Part shown: positions 8,138 through 17,519 of the stretch, one piece after another
Layout: each line of letters opens with the position of its first letter
Numbering within the stretch: the stretch's first letter is position 1
NCBI GenBank assembly: GCA_002455275.1
Contig: DKKO01000003.1
Location: forward strand, 1,267 to 65,266
Direction of reading: 5' to 3'
Source: Candidatus Saccharibacteria bacterium UBA6664
GTDB taxonomy: Bacteria; Patescibacteriota; Saccharimonadia; Saccharimonadales; Saccharimonadaceae
DNA length: 64,000 nt
Program-made: the position numbers and the translations under genes
The notes under the pieces: generated by a model
What the model was told of the DNA's origin: nothing
Database searches by the model: none
What the model saw: only the letters and a program-made list of their open reading frames with translations

Positions 8138-10740
8138 AGTTCATCAATCATTGGTTCACTTGTAGGCTGGGGCTTGGATTTAGCCCCTCCTTTTTTATTT
8201 TTTTCGACACTAGGATTGCTTGGTTTTGGTTGTTCTTTTTCTTTCTCTATCACCTCTTGCTTTTTTGCGAATACCGACCGTGAATGTTCAATGATTGCAG
8301 TGCGTACTTTACTACTGCCGTCATTGGCAAGCAAAAGGGTTTGTCCTGATAGTGGCTCTTGGGCTTTGACCGCCGACAACTTGGCATAAAAGTTAAATGC
8401 TGGCAGATTGCTTATTTCACCTTGCTCGATATAAGGACTAAATAGCGGCAATAGCACTCTCTCGTCCTGTGGGTTGCCCGTTCTGAATGAAATGACTGTG
8501 CCAACGTTTGCCATGATGATACTGACCATTTGTTGATCGCTCTGCTGCGAGGTAGACTGTTCAGCCATCGTCAAGAATAGTTTATATTTGCGAGCTTCCG
8601 ATAGCATTTGCACAAAGCTTGTCGTTGCGAAGTTTTGAAACTCGTCAACATAGAGATAGAAAGGGCGACGCTTCGACTGTTCCAGCCGAGCGCGTCGCAG
8701 ACTTGCGAGCTGAAGCTTCGCAAGTACGGTTATTCCAAACAGCTCTGACGTATCTTCACCAAGTAGACCTTTTGAAAAGTTACAAATCAGTATCTTGCCA
8801 TTGTTTATGATGTCATCAAAATCAATCGTGGATTTTGGCTGCTCAAGTATCTGTCTGGCGCTTGCCGAGAATAAGAAGCGGCCAATCTTGGCAGTAATAC
8901 CAGCGGCCATTTTGACTTTCTGCATATCACCGGCTTTGCCAATCTCATTTTTCCAAAAGTTAATGAGGTTTTTATCTTCGAGTGTTTTGATAATACTTTT
9001 GCGATATTTCGGGTCGTTCAATAGATCAAACACGGTAAATAGTGTCGGGTTTTCGACTGTCAGCGCTGTTTGTATGGTATTACGCAGGACATACTCGATA
9101 CGGTGGCCACCAGTATCTTCATCACTAAATATCTTGCGGAATACTGATATGACCGACTCAGTGATAATATCTTTTTCGCGTAGTAGCTCATTACCGGTAA
9201 GTCCGGGCGTGAGTTCGAGCAAGTTTAGTCCTATCGGGTATTCAAGATCATCAGGGTTGAAGTAAATAACATCTTTGATGCGTTCTGGCGGTACATGACG
9301 TAGGAGCGTTTCAGCCATATCACCATGCGGATCGACGACGGCAATACCCTTATCACACTGCATATCTTGGACAATCTGGTATTGTAGCAATGTCGTCTTA
9401 CCATTACCTGTACCACCAATGATGTACTCATGGCGTTCACGCTCTTGCTCAGTCAAGCCTATCAATGTAGACGAATTATGATGAATGTTCTCGCCGACAA
9501 TCACATCAAACTTGCCACCAGATTTGAGCGATACTGGTGCCGGTAGAGTTTTACTCAGTGAGGTAATGAGGTTGTCGGTTTTGCTTACTTGACTCGACGG
9601 AAAGTGATAGAGGCTTGCGAGTTCGGTTGAAGCTAAGATAAGCCCGGAACGGCGTGATAATGATGGTACGCGGTTCGAGGCGTTACGACTACGCAACTTA
9701 TCAACAACCGGCAACGACACCTTTGCTTTAATTGACTGGTATGGTGGCACGCTATAGCCGTCAAGGGCAGATTTTAGTGCTGAGATGTGCGCGGCAGCTT
9801 CGGGACTTTTGACGAGAATACGCAAGTTGACTTGAAAAAGTGGTCTTGTCACTTTTTGGTGCATTGTCTCCATGAGTTCAAGTTCAAAAGCGCTCAGTGT
9901 TCGTGCAGGTCTATCGTGAGTAGTTATTCGTGCCTGTTGCTGTACGGTGCGTGACTTAGAATTGTAGTACTCCTTGTGGCCGAAAGTCGTACCCATGTAG
10001 ACTTCACCAGCTAGATCAGTCAGGCCGGATGATGCTTTGCCAAAAATATTCGTAAAGCGTCCGAGCAGTGTCAACTGCTTGCCACTTACTTGCTGCAAGA
10101 TGTTTTCGTTACCTAGAATCTTATGCGACAGTATGTCGGCTTCACGCAAGCGTACTGGCATAGCAACAATTTGTAGAGTGATTTCTTCATCGCTACCAAG
10201 CTTTGTCATCGCGCCGGTGACGTAGCCAAGTGGGTCGTGTTGCTCAAATACAGATGTTAAAGTAAGTGGTAATACGTAGTGTCCAGTCTCTTTGAATTCG
10301 ATAACTTTATCTGCGTCACTGGTAGCACGTTCAACTTCTTTTACTTTTGAGTCTGGTATGTATGACGTGATAGCCTTTTGTATGTTTTTTGAGCGTGATT
10401 TTTCGAGTTGTAGCAAATAGCGAATACCGTCTTTTCGTGTTGAAACAATCTCAAAGCTCATCACTGGCGAGCGGTTATATAGTCTTTCTTTTAGTTGCCG
10501 TGCTGCGCGAGCGCCGTGTATGACTGAGAAAAGTTGCTCGGTAGCTTCGGGCGTCTTGGCGATACTGGCTGGCGGCGTAATCTCAAGCCAAACCATATCA
10601 CGGTGCAATAAGAAGCGGCGGTTTACGATTGCGCGAGCAATCAAAACAATAACCACGATTCCGACAATTGAAGCAACGATAGTTACGGCTGTAGGCCAGT
10701 GCCGTATGGCGGCATCGACGTAATAGGATTGGGCGTCCAT
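8134..10740 (-). CDS. T4SS coupling-type ATPase (VirD4/TraD-like)
   Basis: 868 aa. An N-terminal helix (about residues 15-37) is followed by a long domain and then an ATPase with Walker A GGTGNGKTTLLQ, the segment AVVDPHGDMAE, and Walker B FYLYVDEFQNF. The tail is Lys/Pro-rich. In conjugation these hexameric ATPases bring the DNA-protein substrate to the channel. The start is supported by AGGAGCGC before the ATG and lies inside the CHAP gene (58-bp overlap). Last gene of the T4SS operon. Some CPR elements carry this type with the DUF87/TraG-D C-terminal fold; I cannot separate TraD from related HerA-like pumps without a profile search. Confidence 0.85.
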   Translation of the reverse strand: MDAQSYYVDAAIRHWPTAVTIVASIVGIVVIVLIARAIVNRRFLLHRDMVWLEITPPASIAKTPEATEQLFSVIHGARAARQLKERLYNRSPVMSFEIVSTRKDGIRYLLQLEKSRSKNIQKAITSYIPDSKVKEVERATSDADKVIEFKETGHYVLPLTLTSVFEQHDPLGYVTGAMTKLGSDEEITLQIVAMPVRLREADILSHKILGNENILQQVSGKQLTLLGRFTNIFGKASSGLTDLAGEVYMGTTFGHKEYYNSKSRTVQQQARITTHDRPARTLSAFELELMETMHQKVTRPLFQVNLRILVKSPEAAAHISALKSALDGYSVPPYQSIKAKVSLPVVDKLRSRNASNRVPSLSRRSGLILASTELASLYHFPSSQVSKTDNLITSLSKTLPAPVSLKSGGKFDVIVGENIHHNSSTLIGLTEQERERHEYIIGGTGNGKTTLLQYQIVQDMQCDKGIAVVDPHGDMAETLLRHVPPERIKDVIYFNPDDLEYPIGLNLLELTPGLTGNELLREKDIITESVISVFRKIFSDEDTGGHRIEYVLRNTIQTALTVENPTLFTVFDLLNDPKYRKSIIKTLEDKNLINFWKNEIGKAGDMQKVKMAAGITAKIGRFLFSASARQILEQPKSTIDFDDIINNGKILICNFSKGLLGEDTSELFGITVLAKLQLASLRRARLEQSKRRPFYLYVDEFQNFATTSFVQMLSEARKYKLFLTMAEQSTSQQSDQQMVSIIMANVGTVISFRTGNPQDERVLLPLFSPYIEQGEISNLPAFNFYAKLSAVKAQEPLSGQTLLLANDGSSKVRTAIIEHSRSVFAKKQEVIEKEKEQPKPSNPSVEKNKKGGAKSKPQPTSEPMIDEL

Positions 10741-11294
10741 GGCTGCGCTCCTGTCTTATTATGAATAAACGTATAATGTTCGGCGGCTTCTTTTGAAAAA
10801 GTGCGTTGCGCTACGACATTGAGCGTCGGCGCGTTCATCTCTGAAATTGTCCAGTCGCCGTTGATTGAGTTGACCTTGATGACATAGGCTACATGACCAT
10901 AGCCGCCACCACCTACATCTGTCTGGAATATCGCGCCGATAGCAGGCGTATGATTGACGACGTAACCGTCTGCCGCTGCGCGATCATCCCACGTGTTAGC
11001 ATTACCCCAAGTGGTAGGTATGGGGCTGCTAGCCCATTTGCGCATAGCGTATGACCACCATGTACAGTTACCCCACGCATAGGTATTGTCTGGCATGGGT
11101 GGGCCGGAATAAAAGCCTTGAGTCTCGGCAGCTTTTGCATCAGGAGTATTGGCAAGCCAGCTCAGGGTTGGCATGTCCAAGGAGAACACTGCCGCTATCG
11201 GCAAGCTCAAGACAATAAATATCGCTACGATAATGAGGATGAGGATTCGCTTGAATTTGAAGCCGACGGCAAACAACACCACTCCCTGATTCAC
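10683..11294 (-). CDS. CHAP-domain peptidoglycan hydrolase of the T4SS
   Basis: 203 aa. One N-terminal membrane helix (about residues 12-35), then a CHAP domain with the catalytic cysteine in WGNCTWW and a histidine in YGHVAYV. CHAP enzymes cut peptidoglycan peptides; in Gram-positive conjugation systems one such protein (VirB1-like role) opens the wall for the channel. It sits between VirB4 and the coupling ATPase, overlapping the VirB4 gene end by 4 bases. Confidence 0.88.
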   Translation of the reverse strand: MNQGVVLFAVGFKFKRILILIIVAIFIVLSLPIAAVFSLDMPTLSWLANTPDAKAAETQGFYSGPPMPDNTYAWGNCTWWSYAMRKWASSPIPTTWGNANTWDDRAAADGYVVNHTPAIGAIFQTDVGGGGYGHVAYVIKVNSINGDWTISEMNAPTLNVVAQRTFSKEAAEHYTFIHNKTGAQPWTPNPITSMPPYGTGLQP

Positions 11295-13060
11295 GATGCG
11301 TACAACTCCGCAGGATTAGTCGTGATGAGTGGGTGCTCTTTGTCGGACGCAATAACCTTGACGGCGACATGGTTTTGATCGGCAACCAACAAAGCATCAC
11401 CACGTTCACATGTCAGCAAGAAGCTCTGCTCGTATTCACTGAGATTAAACTCATCGACAACACCCCTAATGGTTGTAGTGTCTTGTCGCATCAGAATACG
11501 GAGGGCTGATTGCGAGGCAATGGCACGCCCGTAATCACTCTTGAGAAAGTCATTGGCTTGCTGCGAGATGATTGATACGCCAAGGTAGTATTTTCGGGCG
11601 CGGCGTACTAGTCCGGCGACGAAGCGTGCTGATTCTTCGTGTTCGAGCAATAGCCATCCCTCGTCAATGATGAGTAGCCGTTTTTCTGGCTTGGCCATCA
11701 CCTGATTTTTTACAAAGTTAGAGATGATGAGCATCATGATCTGGCGCAAACTCTCTGGCAAATCTTTGATGTCAAAAATCACGAGGCGGTTATCAAGCTC
11801 AATGTTTGTCTGCGAATTAAACACATCAGCAAGAGATCCAGAGATATATTTTTCAAGTTTTTCGCATAGTTTCATTTGGCCGAGGTCTTTTAGCTCGACA
11901 TATAAATCCTCAAGCAGTGGTTGTTGACCTTTAGCCTTTTTGTAAATCTTGAGTATTGCTTTATCGACGGCTGCTTTTTCGCGTGATGTTAAGCCCTCCG
12001 CCATAAGCCCGATAACTTCGGTAAGGTCTTGAGTGTGTTCTGATAAATCGGTTATTTTATGGAATGTCGTAGCAAGATCAAACGGGTTAATCTTCTGCTT
12101 ACTTTTGGCCGACAGTTTGATATACGTGCCTCCTACAGAATCAGTCAGACGCTTATATTCTCGCTCTGGGTCAATCACGATCACGCGTGTACCTTGCATC
12201 AGTTGGCGTAGTATCTCAACTTTTGTCGTATAGCTTTTACCCGCGCCAGACTGTGCGAACGTGATGGAATTTGCATTGTGCAAACTAAAGCGATCAAGAA
12301 TGACAAGCGAGTTATTTGATTTGTTTACACCGTATAAAATACCACTCTCTTGTACGAGTTCGGATGACATGAATGGGAATGTAAGCGCTGCACTAGAGCT
12401 GTCGAGGTTTCGCTTTTGTGCAAGCTGATCTTCACCGCGCGGCAATATAGACTGCAAAGCTTCTAGCTGTTGGTAACGGGCTACTTTCGAGTAAAACAAC
12501 CGTGCCGACATGGTGGCTTCAAGCAGCTTGGTGATTTTGTCTAGCTCCTCTAGGCTCTCGGCGCGAATACTAATGTAGATAGCTACTTGAAACAGCTTTT
12601 CTTGACCGCGTTGGATTTTATCGCGTAACTCGATAGCAGATTCTAGTGGGTCGGTAATCTCCGAGCCAACAATCTTGCCAGCACGCATCATTGCTCGTTT
12701 GGTGCTTTCTAGCTCGGTAATTTTGCGGTGCAGCTTTGGCAATGCTGATAGCGCACTTACCTCGTGCAGATGGTAGCTGATGTCGGTGTCGTGATTGAAG
12801 TTGATAAGGCTGTCCATCCAGCCAGAGTTTGCTACAAACGGGTAGCCAGAAATATATAAGGTGCGTAAATATACCCCGTCTATACAAAGGTGGTCGATGT
12901 TTTCTTCAAGTCCGGCGTACGACAATACATCAACAGCATCTTGCTCGCCAAAGGTGATGTTTAATTCTTTCTGGCGATCAATCCGGGCTTGCTTGCGTTT
13001 TCTTGCGGGTTCTAGCACTTTCTGGCGTACATTACCGAGCTTTTTTAGTGCATTGGTCAT
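11291..13060 (-). CDS. VirB4-family T4SS ATPase
   Basis: 589 aa. Walker A QSGAGKSYTTK near residue 270, then VIVIDPEREYKRL, and Walker B LLIIDEGWLLLEHEES near 455, all typical of VirB4/TraE ATPases, the main energisers of conjugative channels. RBS AAGGAG lies before the ATG. The N-terminal domain usual in VirB4 is partly encoded by the separate upstream gene 13032-13688, which overlaps by 29 bp. Confidence 0.92.
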   Translation of the reverse strand: MTNALKKLGNVRQKVLEPARKRKQARIDRQKELNITFGEQDAVDVLSYAGLEENIDHLCIDGVYLRTLYISGYPFVANSGWMDSLINFNHDTDISYHLHEVSALSALPKLHRKITELESTKRAMMRAGKIVGSEITDPLESAIELRDKIQRGQEKLFQVAIYISIRAESLEELDKITKLLEATMSARLFYSKVARYQQLEALQSILPRGEDQLAQKRNLDSSSAALTFPFMSSELVQESGILYGVNKSNNSLVILDRFSLHNANSITFAQSGAGKSYTTKVEILRQLMQGTRVIVIDPEREYKRLTDSVGGTYIKLSAKSKQKINPFDLATTFHKITDLSEHTQDLTEVIGLMAEGLTSREKAAVDKAILKIYKKAKGQQPLLEDLYVELKDLGQMKLCEKLEKYISGSLADVFNSQTNIELDNRLVIFDIKDLPESLRQIMMLIISNFVKNQVMAKPEKRLLIIDEGWLLLEHEESARFVAGLVRRARKYYLGVSIISQQANDFLKSDYGRAIASQSALRILMRQDTTTIRGVVDEFNLSEYEQSFLLTCERGDALLVADQNHVAVKVIASDKEHPLITTNPAELYAS

Positions 13061-13688
13061 GGTCTTCTCCTTTCTCGATGAGGGCGGTGTGAATAATCTG
13101 TAAAGCCTGTTCGGTCAGCGGTTGCAGTTTGGCTTGTGTCGGGCTATAGAAGCTATAGAACAGGTCTAATACTTCGAGACTATTGAGCTGGTCGGTGTGC
13201 ATGCCAAGTCTGCCCATGCCTTTTGCAATGATGTCGAGCTTTATCTTGATCTGCTCGGCAATCAGGTCAAAATCCGTTTTGCCACTGATTTTATACGGTA
13301 CGATGATATAAAAATGTCGTGTCAGAATCTTGTTATCGGTGATGAGCGAGCGAATGAACTCATCATAGTTTTGTAGTTGCGTGCGGTAAATCGGTACAGT
13401 TTCGCCCTCAAGTCTTTCCTGTAAATCTTCGAGGTACTTGTCCATGTCAATCTCGCGTGTCCGCACAAGGATTTGCAGACTTGAGCCAACCGAGTTAAGA
13501 AAACTCTCGTAGGTTTCGATGATAGCGTCTTGCTCGTCTTCGCTGCGTAACTCAAAGTTGAGCGATGACACCTGTAGAATTGCGCGGTACTCATTATTTG
13601 GCAGCATCAAAATACCATCGCGTACACCCTTGATAGCGATTTGATTACGTGAGCTGGTTTTATTCTTCGATTTCTGTAAGCCGAACAT
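13032..13688 (-). CDS. VirB4 N-terminal-domain-like T4SS protein
   Basis: 218 aa from the ATG at 13688, chosen for AAAGGAAA upstream; the longer frame to 13715 lacks one. The content, with GVRDGILMLPNNEYRAILQVSSLNFELRS-type strands and repeated acidic helices, resembles the N-terminal part of VirB4/TraC proteins, here split from the ATPase. No membrane helix. Lies between PrgI (28-bp overlap) and VirB4 (29-bp overlap), so is part of the channel base. Functional assignment is by position and general resemblance. Confidence 0.7.
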   Translation of the reverse strand: MFGLQKSKNKTSSRNQIAIKGVRDGILMLPNNEYRAILQVSSLNFELRSEDEQDAIIETYESFLNSVGSSLQILVRTREIDMDKYLEDLQERLEGETVPIYRTQLQNYDEFIRSLITDNKILTRHFYIIVPYKISGKTDFDLIAEQIKIKLDIIAKGMGRLGMHTDQLNSLEVLDLFYSFYSPTQAKLQPLTEQALQIIHTALIEKGEDHDQCTKKAR

Positions 13689-14169
13689 GTAGATTTCCTT
13701 TCTTTCCGGTTTCAAAACGGACTCTGGCGGCCGGGTTCTCTAGCGTGGCAAGGACTTTGGCGGTAGCTGGTATATCAAGCTGATGGCGAGCAATTTTCTT
13801 GATGGCTTTAGGGGCGGTCTTTTCAGGTTCTTGCTGTTCTTTTCGTGCCGGGTAACTTTCTCTGAGGGAGGTAGTATTTTTATTAAACAGATAGTATTTT
13901 GGCCGGAGGTTGTAGCGAAGTATCGTTACGAGCCAAAAAGCCACTATCTTGCCCTTGATGCGAATAGAGAGGATGCAGAAGATAATCGCCACTATCCCCA
14001 TGACGATGTACTTGTAAATTGCGCTCCCCATGAATGGTGGCAGAAGTGTGAATATACCAGCACTTGCAAACACTGGCACGATAAGCAGTAAGATTTGCGA
14101 AAAGCCAAGATTGCCGATGATACGATCTTCAACGGTGGTTACTTGAGCGGGTACGACGGTCATTTTCAT
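13660..14169 (-). CDS. PrgI-family T4SS membrane protein
   Basis: 169 aa. Begins MKMTVVPAQVTTVEDRI, followed by two close membrane helices (about residues 24-46 and 50-70) and a basic region RPKYY. This matches PrgI/TcpE-like small proteins that sit in the membrane with VirB6 in Gram-positive conjugation systems. It overlaps VirB6 by 4 bases and the next gene by 29. Confidence 0.85.
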   Translation of the reverse strand: MKMTVVPAQVTTVEDRIIGNLGFSQILLLIVPVFASAGIFTLLPPFMGSAIYKYIVMGIVAIIFCILSIRIKGKIVAFWLVTILRYNLRPKYYLFNKNTTSLRESYPARKEQQEPEKTAPKAIKKIARHQLDIPATAKVLATLENPAARVRFETGKKGNLHVRLTEIEE

Positions 14170-15668
14170 AGCGTTTTGTCCTTACTGTTATTCTTTGGCA
14201 GAGTTGAGGAGGCTGGTACACGAGTCACTTTCACTTTTGGCGCTTCATAGGTAGTGCCAGTTTTTGGCGTGCCTTTACGATTTGGCTCTGCTATGTGTGT
14301 CACTTCGACCGTGCCTTTTTTGTTTTGGTAGCTGATGCTTTGCGGTTTGCCAGTTCGTGCGGCTTGCGATTCGACACTGGCAATAGCACGGCTCTTTTGT
14401 ACGCTATCTCGTTTTGAGCTGATTGCCTTGGCCGCTGCACCACCCTTACCAGTCATGTAACTTACACCATTCATAAACTGTCCGCCGAGTTTCTTCATAT
14501 TGCGCGCACCCATACTGACGTAGCTAAACTGCATCATGACGCTCTGCGCTTTGAGTAGCATCAGAATAGTGGCAATACCTGTTACCATCGCCATGAGCGT
14601 ATCAGGCACGGCATTATCACCGGAAGCGGTAGCCATGCCCGTAAATAATGATGCAGATAGCTGAAGTATAACGACATGGACGAACAGGACAAAGATGGTT
14701 GTAAGATAGGTTTTGAACGCTGTCTCAGTAAAGTCTCGAAAGCCCGGAACGAGCCACATGAGGCTAACGAGCGGTGCCAATACTGCACCGATATACAGCG
14801 TCACGAGGCGCATGACATAGTACACTAGCAGCACGATCGAACAGATGACAAACCCTACCATGATAAGGAGCGCCGCCACGCCAAGGCCGGATGTTTCCTC
14901 AACCACTTTCATTAGCGTGTCCCATACCGATGTTGAGCCAGATACCAGTCCAACTGCTTTGATGAGCGCGTTTGATAGCGCAATAATGCCGTCAATCAGG
15001 AATATCGACGTATTCATTAAGACAAATATCAGGGCTACCCTAGGGAGTAAATGCTTTGGTTCTACTTCATCGAAGCCAAGTGCCGATGCGCTCATGACAT
15101 GAAAGCCAATCAATACCAATACGAGAATAAACAGCACATTACCAATACCCACCATCGCCAGCCAGAAGTTAAACACCGTCTGATTGCTAGCCATGGCTGG
15201 TGTTGAGGTGGTAAAGAAATCAAGCGCATCAAGGAACGGCTTTGCTACGGCATTGATTATCTGCGCCAGCAACCCCGTTACCGCTTTGATAATCATATCG
15301 AGGAAACCATTACTCTGCTCTTTCTCTTGGATAGCCTCGAGACTTGGGAGTGTTGCGTTGCTGGGGTTCTGAGGCGTCCCATATGCGTTTGTCAGAATAG
15401 TTGTGAGGGTGATTGCGGCGAGGACAATAATAAGTCCAAGGAGCGCTTTTTTAAGTATTTCCTTAGCGTGCTCCATTTGATCAGGCTTGCCGCTGCTTGT
15501 GATGTACAAATAGCCTGCGTGAACAATGAAAAATACGCAGGCAAGTCCTGCAAGACCAGATAAAATCCGCACGACAGGCATGATATACTCGCGCATCGAC
15601 GTAATCGCCGAGGAGGTATCACCAAAGAACGTAAGCCCTGTTAGTAGGGCATCCTCTAGACCCCACAT
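14166..15668 (-). CDS. VirB6/TrbL-like polytopic T4SS protein with pilin-like N-terminus
   Basis: 500 aa. The first 100 residues hold two helices with GYLYITSSGKPDQ and resemble the separate pilin gene upstream. This is followed by about six more membrane helices (residues 165-400) and a basic Thr/Lys-rich cytoplasmic tail of about 90 residues. VirB6/TrbL proteins form the inner-membrane channel. The pilin-like N-terminus looks like an internal duplication of the neighbouring pilin or a fusion. Confidence 0.82.
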   Translation of the reverse strand: MWGLEDALLTGLTFFGDTSSAITSMREYIMPVVRILSGLAGLACVFFIVHAGYLYITSSGKPDQMEHAKEILKKALLGLIIVLAAITLTTILTNAYGTPQNPSNATLPSLEAIQEKEQSNGFLDMIIKAVTGLLAQIINAVAKPFLDALDFFTTSTPAMASNQTVFNFWLAMVGIGNVLFILVLVLIGFHVMSASALGFDEVEPKHLLPRVALIFVLMNTSIFLIDGIIALSNALIKAVGLVSGSTSVWDTLMKVVEETSGLGVAALLIMVGFVICSIVLLVYYVMRLVTLYIGAVLAPLVSLMWLVPGFRDFTETAFKTYLTTIFVLFVHVVILQLSASLFTGMATASGDNAVPDTLMAMVTGIATILMLLKAQSVMMQFSYVSMGARNMKKLGGQFMNGVSYMTGKGGAAAKAISSKRDSVQKSRAIASVESQAARTGKPQSISYQNKKGTVEVTHIAEPNRKGTPKTGTTYEAPKVKVTRVPASSTLPKNNSKDKTL

Positions 15669-15677
15669 AACCGCTTG

Positions 15678-16022
15678 TTACCCTCCAAACGCCTGTGTTG
15701 CGAGGGTAGTAACAATCTGTGCCAATATGAATGCTCCGATCACAATAGCAAGCCCGATAGCCGACCATGTGAGAGTACGCTTTGCCTTGTCGAGCTGTTC
15801 CGGGTTGCCGGAACTAGTGATATAGGTAAAGCCGCCCACAACAAAGAATCCGGTTGCCACAAGCCCAGCCAAGCCAGCGAGAACCGTGATAACATTCCTT
15901 ATGAAGCCTTCGACATTGCTGACGCCCGCCACTTGTGCTGCAAATGCTGGCTCTGAGAGAATAAAAGGCAGCGCCACTGAAACCAGCAGTGTTATAAAAT
16001 AATGTATTTTTCTTGACCCCAT
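15678..16022 (-). CDS. VirB2/TrbC-like T4SS pilin
   Basis: 114 aa. Signal-like helix (residues 9-28) with a possible cleavage after AFA, then two hydrophobic helices separated by YITSSGNPEQLDKAK, the loop typical of VirB2/TrbC major pilins. First gene of the seven-gene T4SS operon. AGGGGAGC lies 5 bases upstream of the ATG. Confidence 0.85.
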   Translation of the reverse strand: MGSRKIHYFITLLVSVALPFILSEPAFAAQVAGVSNVEGFIRNVITVLAGLAGLVATGFFVVGGFTYITSSGNPEQLDKAKRTLTWSAIGLAIVIGAFILAQIVTTLATQAFGG

Positions 16023-16334
16023 GATGCTCCCCTCGTTTTTCTACAAAGTTCCCACCAACAGAGTGTTAATAGTTGCGATGAGAGTAGGACGACTTCTTTG
16101 TCCTACTTTACGCTCCCGCTTGCTATAAAACTTACCAAGCCATAGTGACCCTGACAAGACGGTACTTTGTAGTAACTTACGCACTGTAAAGATACCTAGT
16201 TCCCTAGAGATAACTGTAAAAATCAGAGGTACAACACAAAAAATCGTGAAACATAAGTTTTTTGAAAATTATCACGTATATTTGCGCAGTGCTTATCCTG
16301 CGGAGTATCTATTTTGGTGAGGTAAAATAGGTGT
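16023..16334. promoter_or_regulatory. 312-bp divergent region upstream of the T4SS operon, with hairpin
   Basis: No gene seen. It holds an 8-bp inverted repeat AGTAGGAC/GTCCTACT (16083-16107) in the probable 5' leader of the T4SS operon on the minus strand, and TTATAG-like -10 candidates further up. The right part is AT-rich and should hold the promoter for 16335-16646. Confidence 0.45.
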
Positions 16335-16646
16335 ATGGATAGTCAACTGCCATCAGAAAAAGTCGTTGTGTCTGCGCCACTTTCATTCGTAGGCTCGGCG
16401 CAGCGCATTTGGAAGATAACAAAAACCGACAATCTGGCCGTTAAACTCCTGCTAGTACCACTCGCGCTCGCGCTTATCTCGGGCGCGTGGGTGTTTGTGG
16501 TCTGCTGGTACTTTGTCATGTACGTGCTGTTTGGCGTATTCTTCTTTCTGTATCGGCTATTGCGTCGCGGCAGTCGCAAACGCAAGCAAGAGCGATTGCG
16601 CCATCGCGAGGTATTAAGCACTATCGAGCAGAAAAAGCACCTATAA
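16335..16646 (+). CDS. Small membrane protein, unknown
   Basis: 103 aa. Two hydrophobic helices (about residues 38-62 and 64-78) are followed by a strongly basic Arg/Lys tail, which predicts an inside C-terminus. The upstream GAGGTAAAATAGGTGT gives a usable ribosome site. Divergent from the T4SS operon and ended by a strong hairpin. No recognised family. Confidence 0.6.
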   Translation: MDSQLPSEKVVVSAPLSFVGSAQRIWKITKTDNLAVKLLLVPLALALISGAWVFVVCWYFVMYVLFGVFFFLYRLLRRGSRKRKQERLRHREVLSTIEQKKHL

Positions 16647-16655
16647 AACGCAAAC

Positions 16656-16675
16656 CACCCTAGCAAGCTAGGGTG
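16656..16675. terminator. Bidirectional terminator hairpin
   Basis: Perfect inverted repeat CACCCTAGC-AA-GCTAGGGTG between the convergent genes 16335-16646 and 16719-17066, followed within a few bases by short T-rich runs. Confidence 0.75.
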
Positions 16676-16718
16676 TGACTTTGCCTTTTCTTTCAGAAAA
16701 ACCAAAGTGGCAGGTAGG

Positions 16719-17066
16719 TTACACTTTACTGCGACGATCGTATGACTTTTGTGAGCGTATTATTTCTTCTTCATGTATTGCAATCCAATCTGAGAGCACG
16801 CCGGATAGTTGCAAGAAATCAAGTCCAATAGAAGTTAGTTTGTACTCCACTTGTGGCGGGACGGCAGGGTATAATTTACGGTCAACAATGCCATTGCGTT
16901 CTAGCTTTCGTAAGGTTTCAGTGAGTACCTTTTGCTTCGTATCTGGTAGAGCTTTCTGGATTTCGCTAAATCGTCTCGTGTTGTTATTAAGCGTCCGGAC
17001 AATTCGCGTTGCCCACTTACTGCTAAGAATGTCTAAAACGAGCTGTGTTTGGTCTATTTCTTTCAT
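16719..17066 (-). CDS. HxlR-type winged-helix regulator
   Basis: 115 aa. A winged helix-turn-helix with ILSSKWATRIVRTL, then RRFSEIQKALPDTKQKVLTETLRKLE, the HxlR pattern. No cysteine is present, so redox sensing by the usual HxlR cysteine (as in HypR/YodB) is not supported. Follows cytochrome b5 on the same strand after 4 bp; the two are likely one operon, and the regulator may control this redox cargo. Confidence 0.9.
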   Translation of the reverse strand: MKEIDQTQLVLDILSSKWATRIVRTLNNNTRRFSEIQKALPDTKQKVLTETLRKLERNGIVDRKLYPAVPPQVEYKLTSIGLDFLQLSGVLSDWIAIHEEEIIRSQKSYDRRSKV

Positions 17067-17070
17067 ATTT

Positions 17071-17481
17071 TTAGTTTTTCTTTATTGTTCCAATTTTAAG
17101 CTCAGCTAATTGTTCTTGAGCTACTTGGCTATGGGGTGTACCCGAACCAACAGGCTGCCCATCTTCAGTAGTACGAGAAGTAAATAAAGTTGTCGCATCT
17201 ATCCCGCAAGCACGAACTACCTCATTGCCACCAGGATGACGATTTACAAAATCGGTAAGATCGTAAACTTGCCCCGAGATAACCGTCCAGCAGTCTGTTT
17301 TTGAGCTGTGGGTAGCTACTTCATCCATGCTGAACGTTTTATTCTGTTGATTAGCGGTTGTGTCTTGAGCCCCTTTGGGCTGCTGATTATTCGGGCGGTT
17401 CACGAGTGTCCATACACCCGCTCCTATAAGAGCGAGCAGTATAAGGGCGATCGTAATGAGTATGATCGTGTTTTTCTTCAT
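17071..17481 (-). CDS. Membrane-anchored cytochrome b5-like haem protein
   Basis: 136 aa. One N-terminal helix (residues 5-27), a Gln/Asn linker, then a cytochrome b5 domain with VYDLTDFVNRHPGGN (haem-ligand His in HPGG) and a downstream segment holding the second His candidate (GTPHSQ). Probably faces outward and passes electrons. Divergent from a membrane protein (17520-18146) that could be its partner. Part of the element's redox/metal cargo. Confidence 0.88.
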   Translation of the reverse strand: MKKNTIILITIALILLALIGAGVWTLVNRPNNQQPKGAQDTTANQQNKTFSMDEVATHSSKTDCWTVISGQVYDLTDFVNRHPGGNEVVRACGIDATTLFTSRTTEDGQPVGSGTPHSQVAQEQLAELKIGTIKKN

Positions 17482-17519
17482 AACTAGTATTATCCTTTCT
17501 CCAGTATAATGAGGGTGTA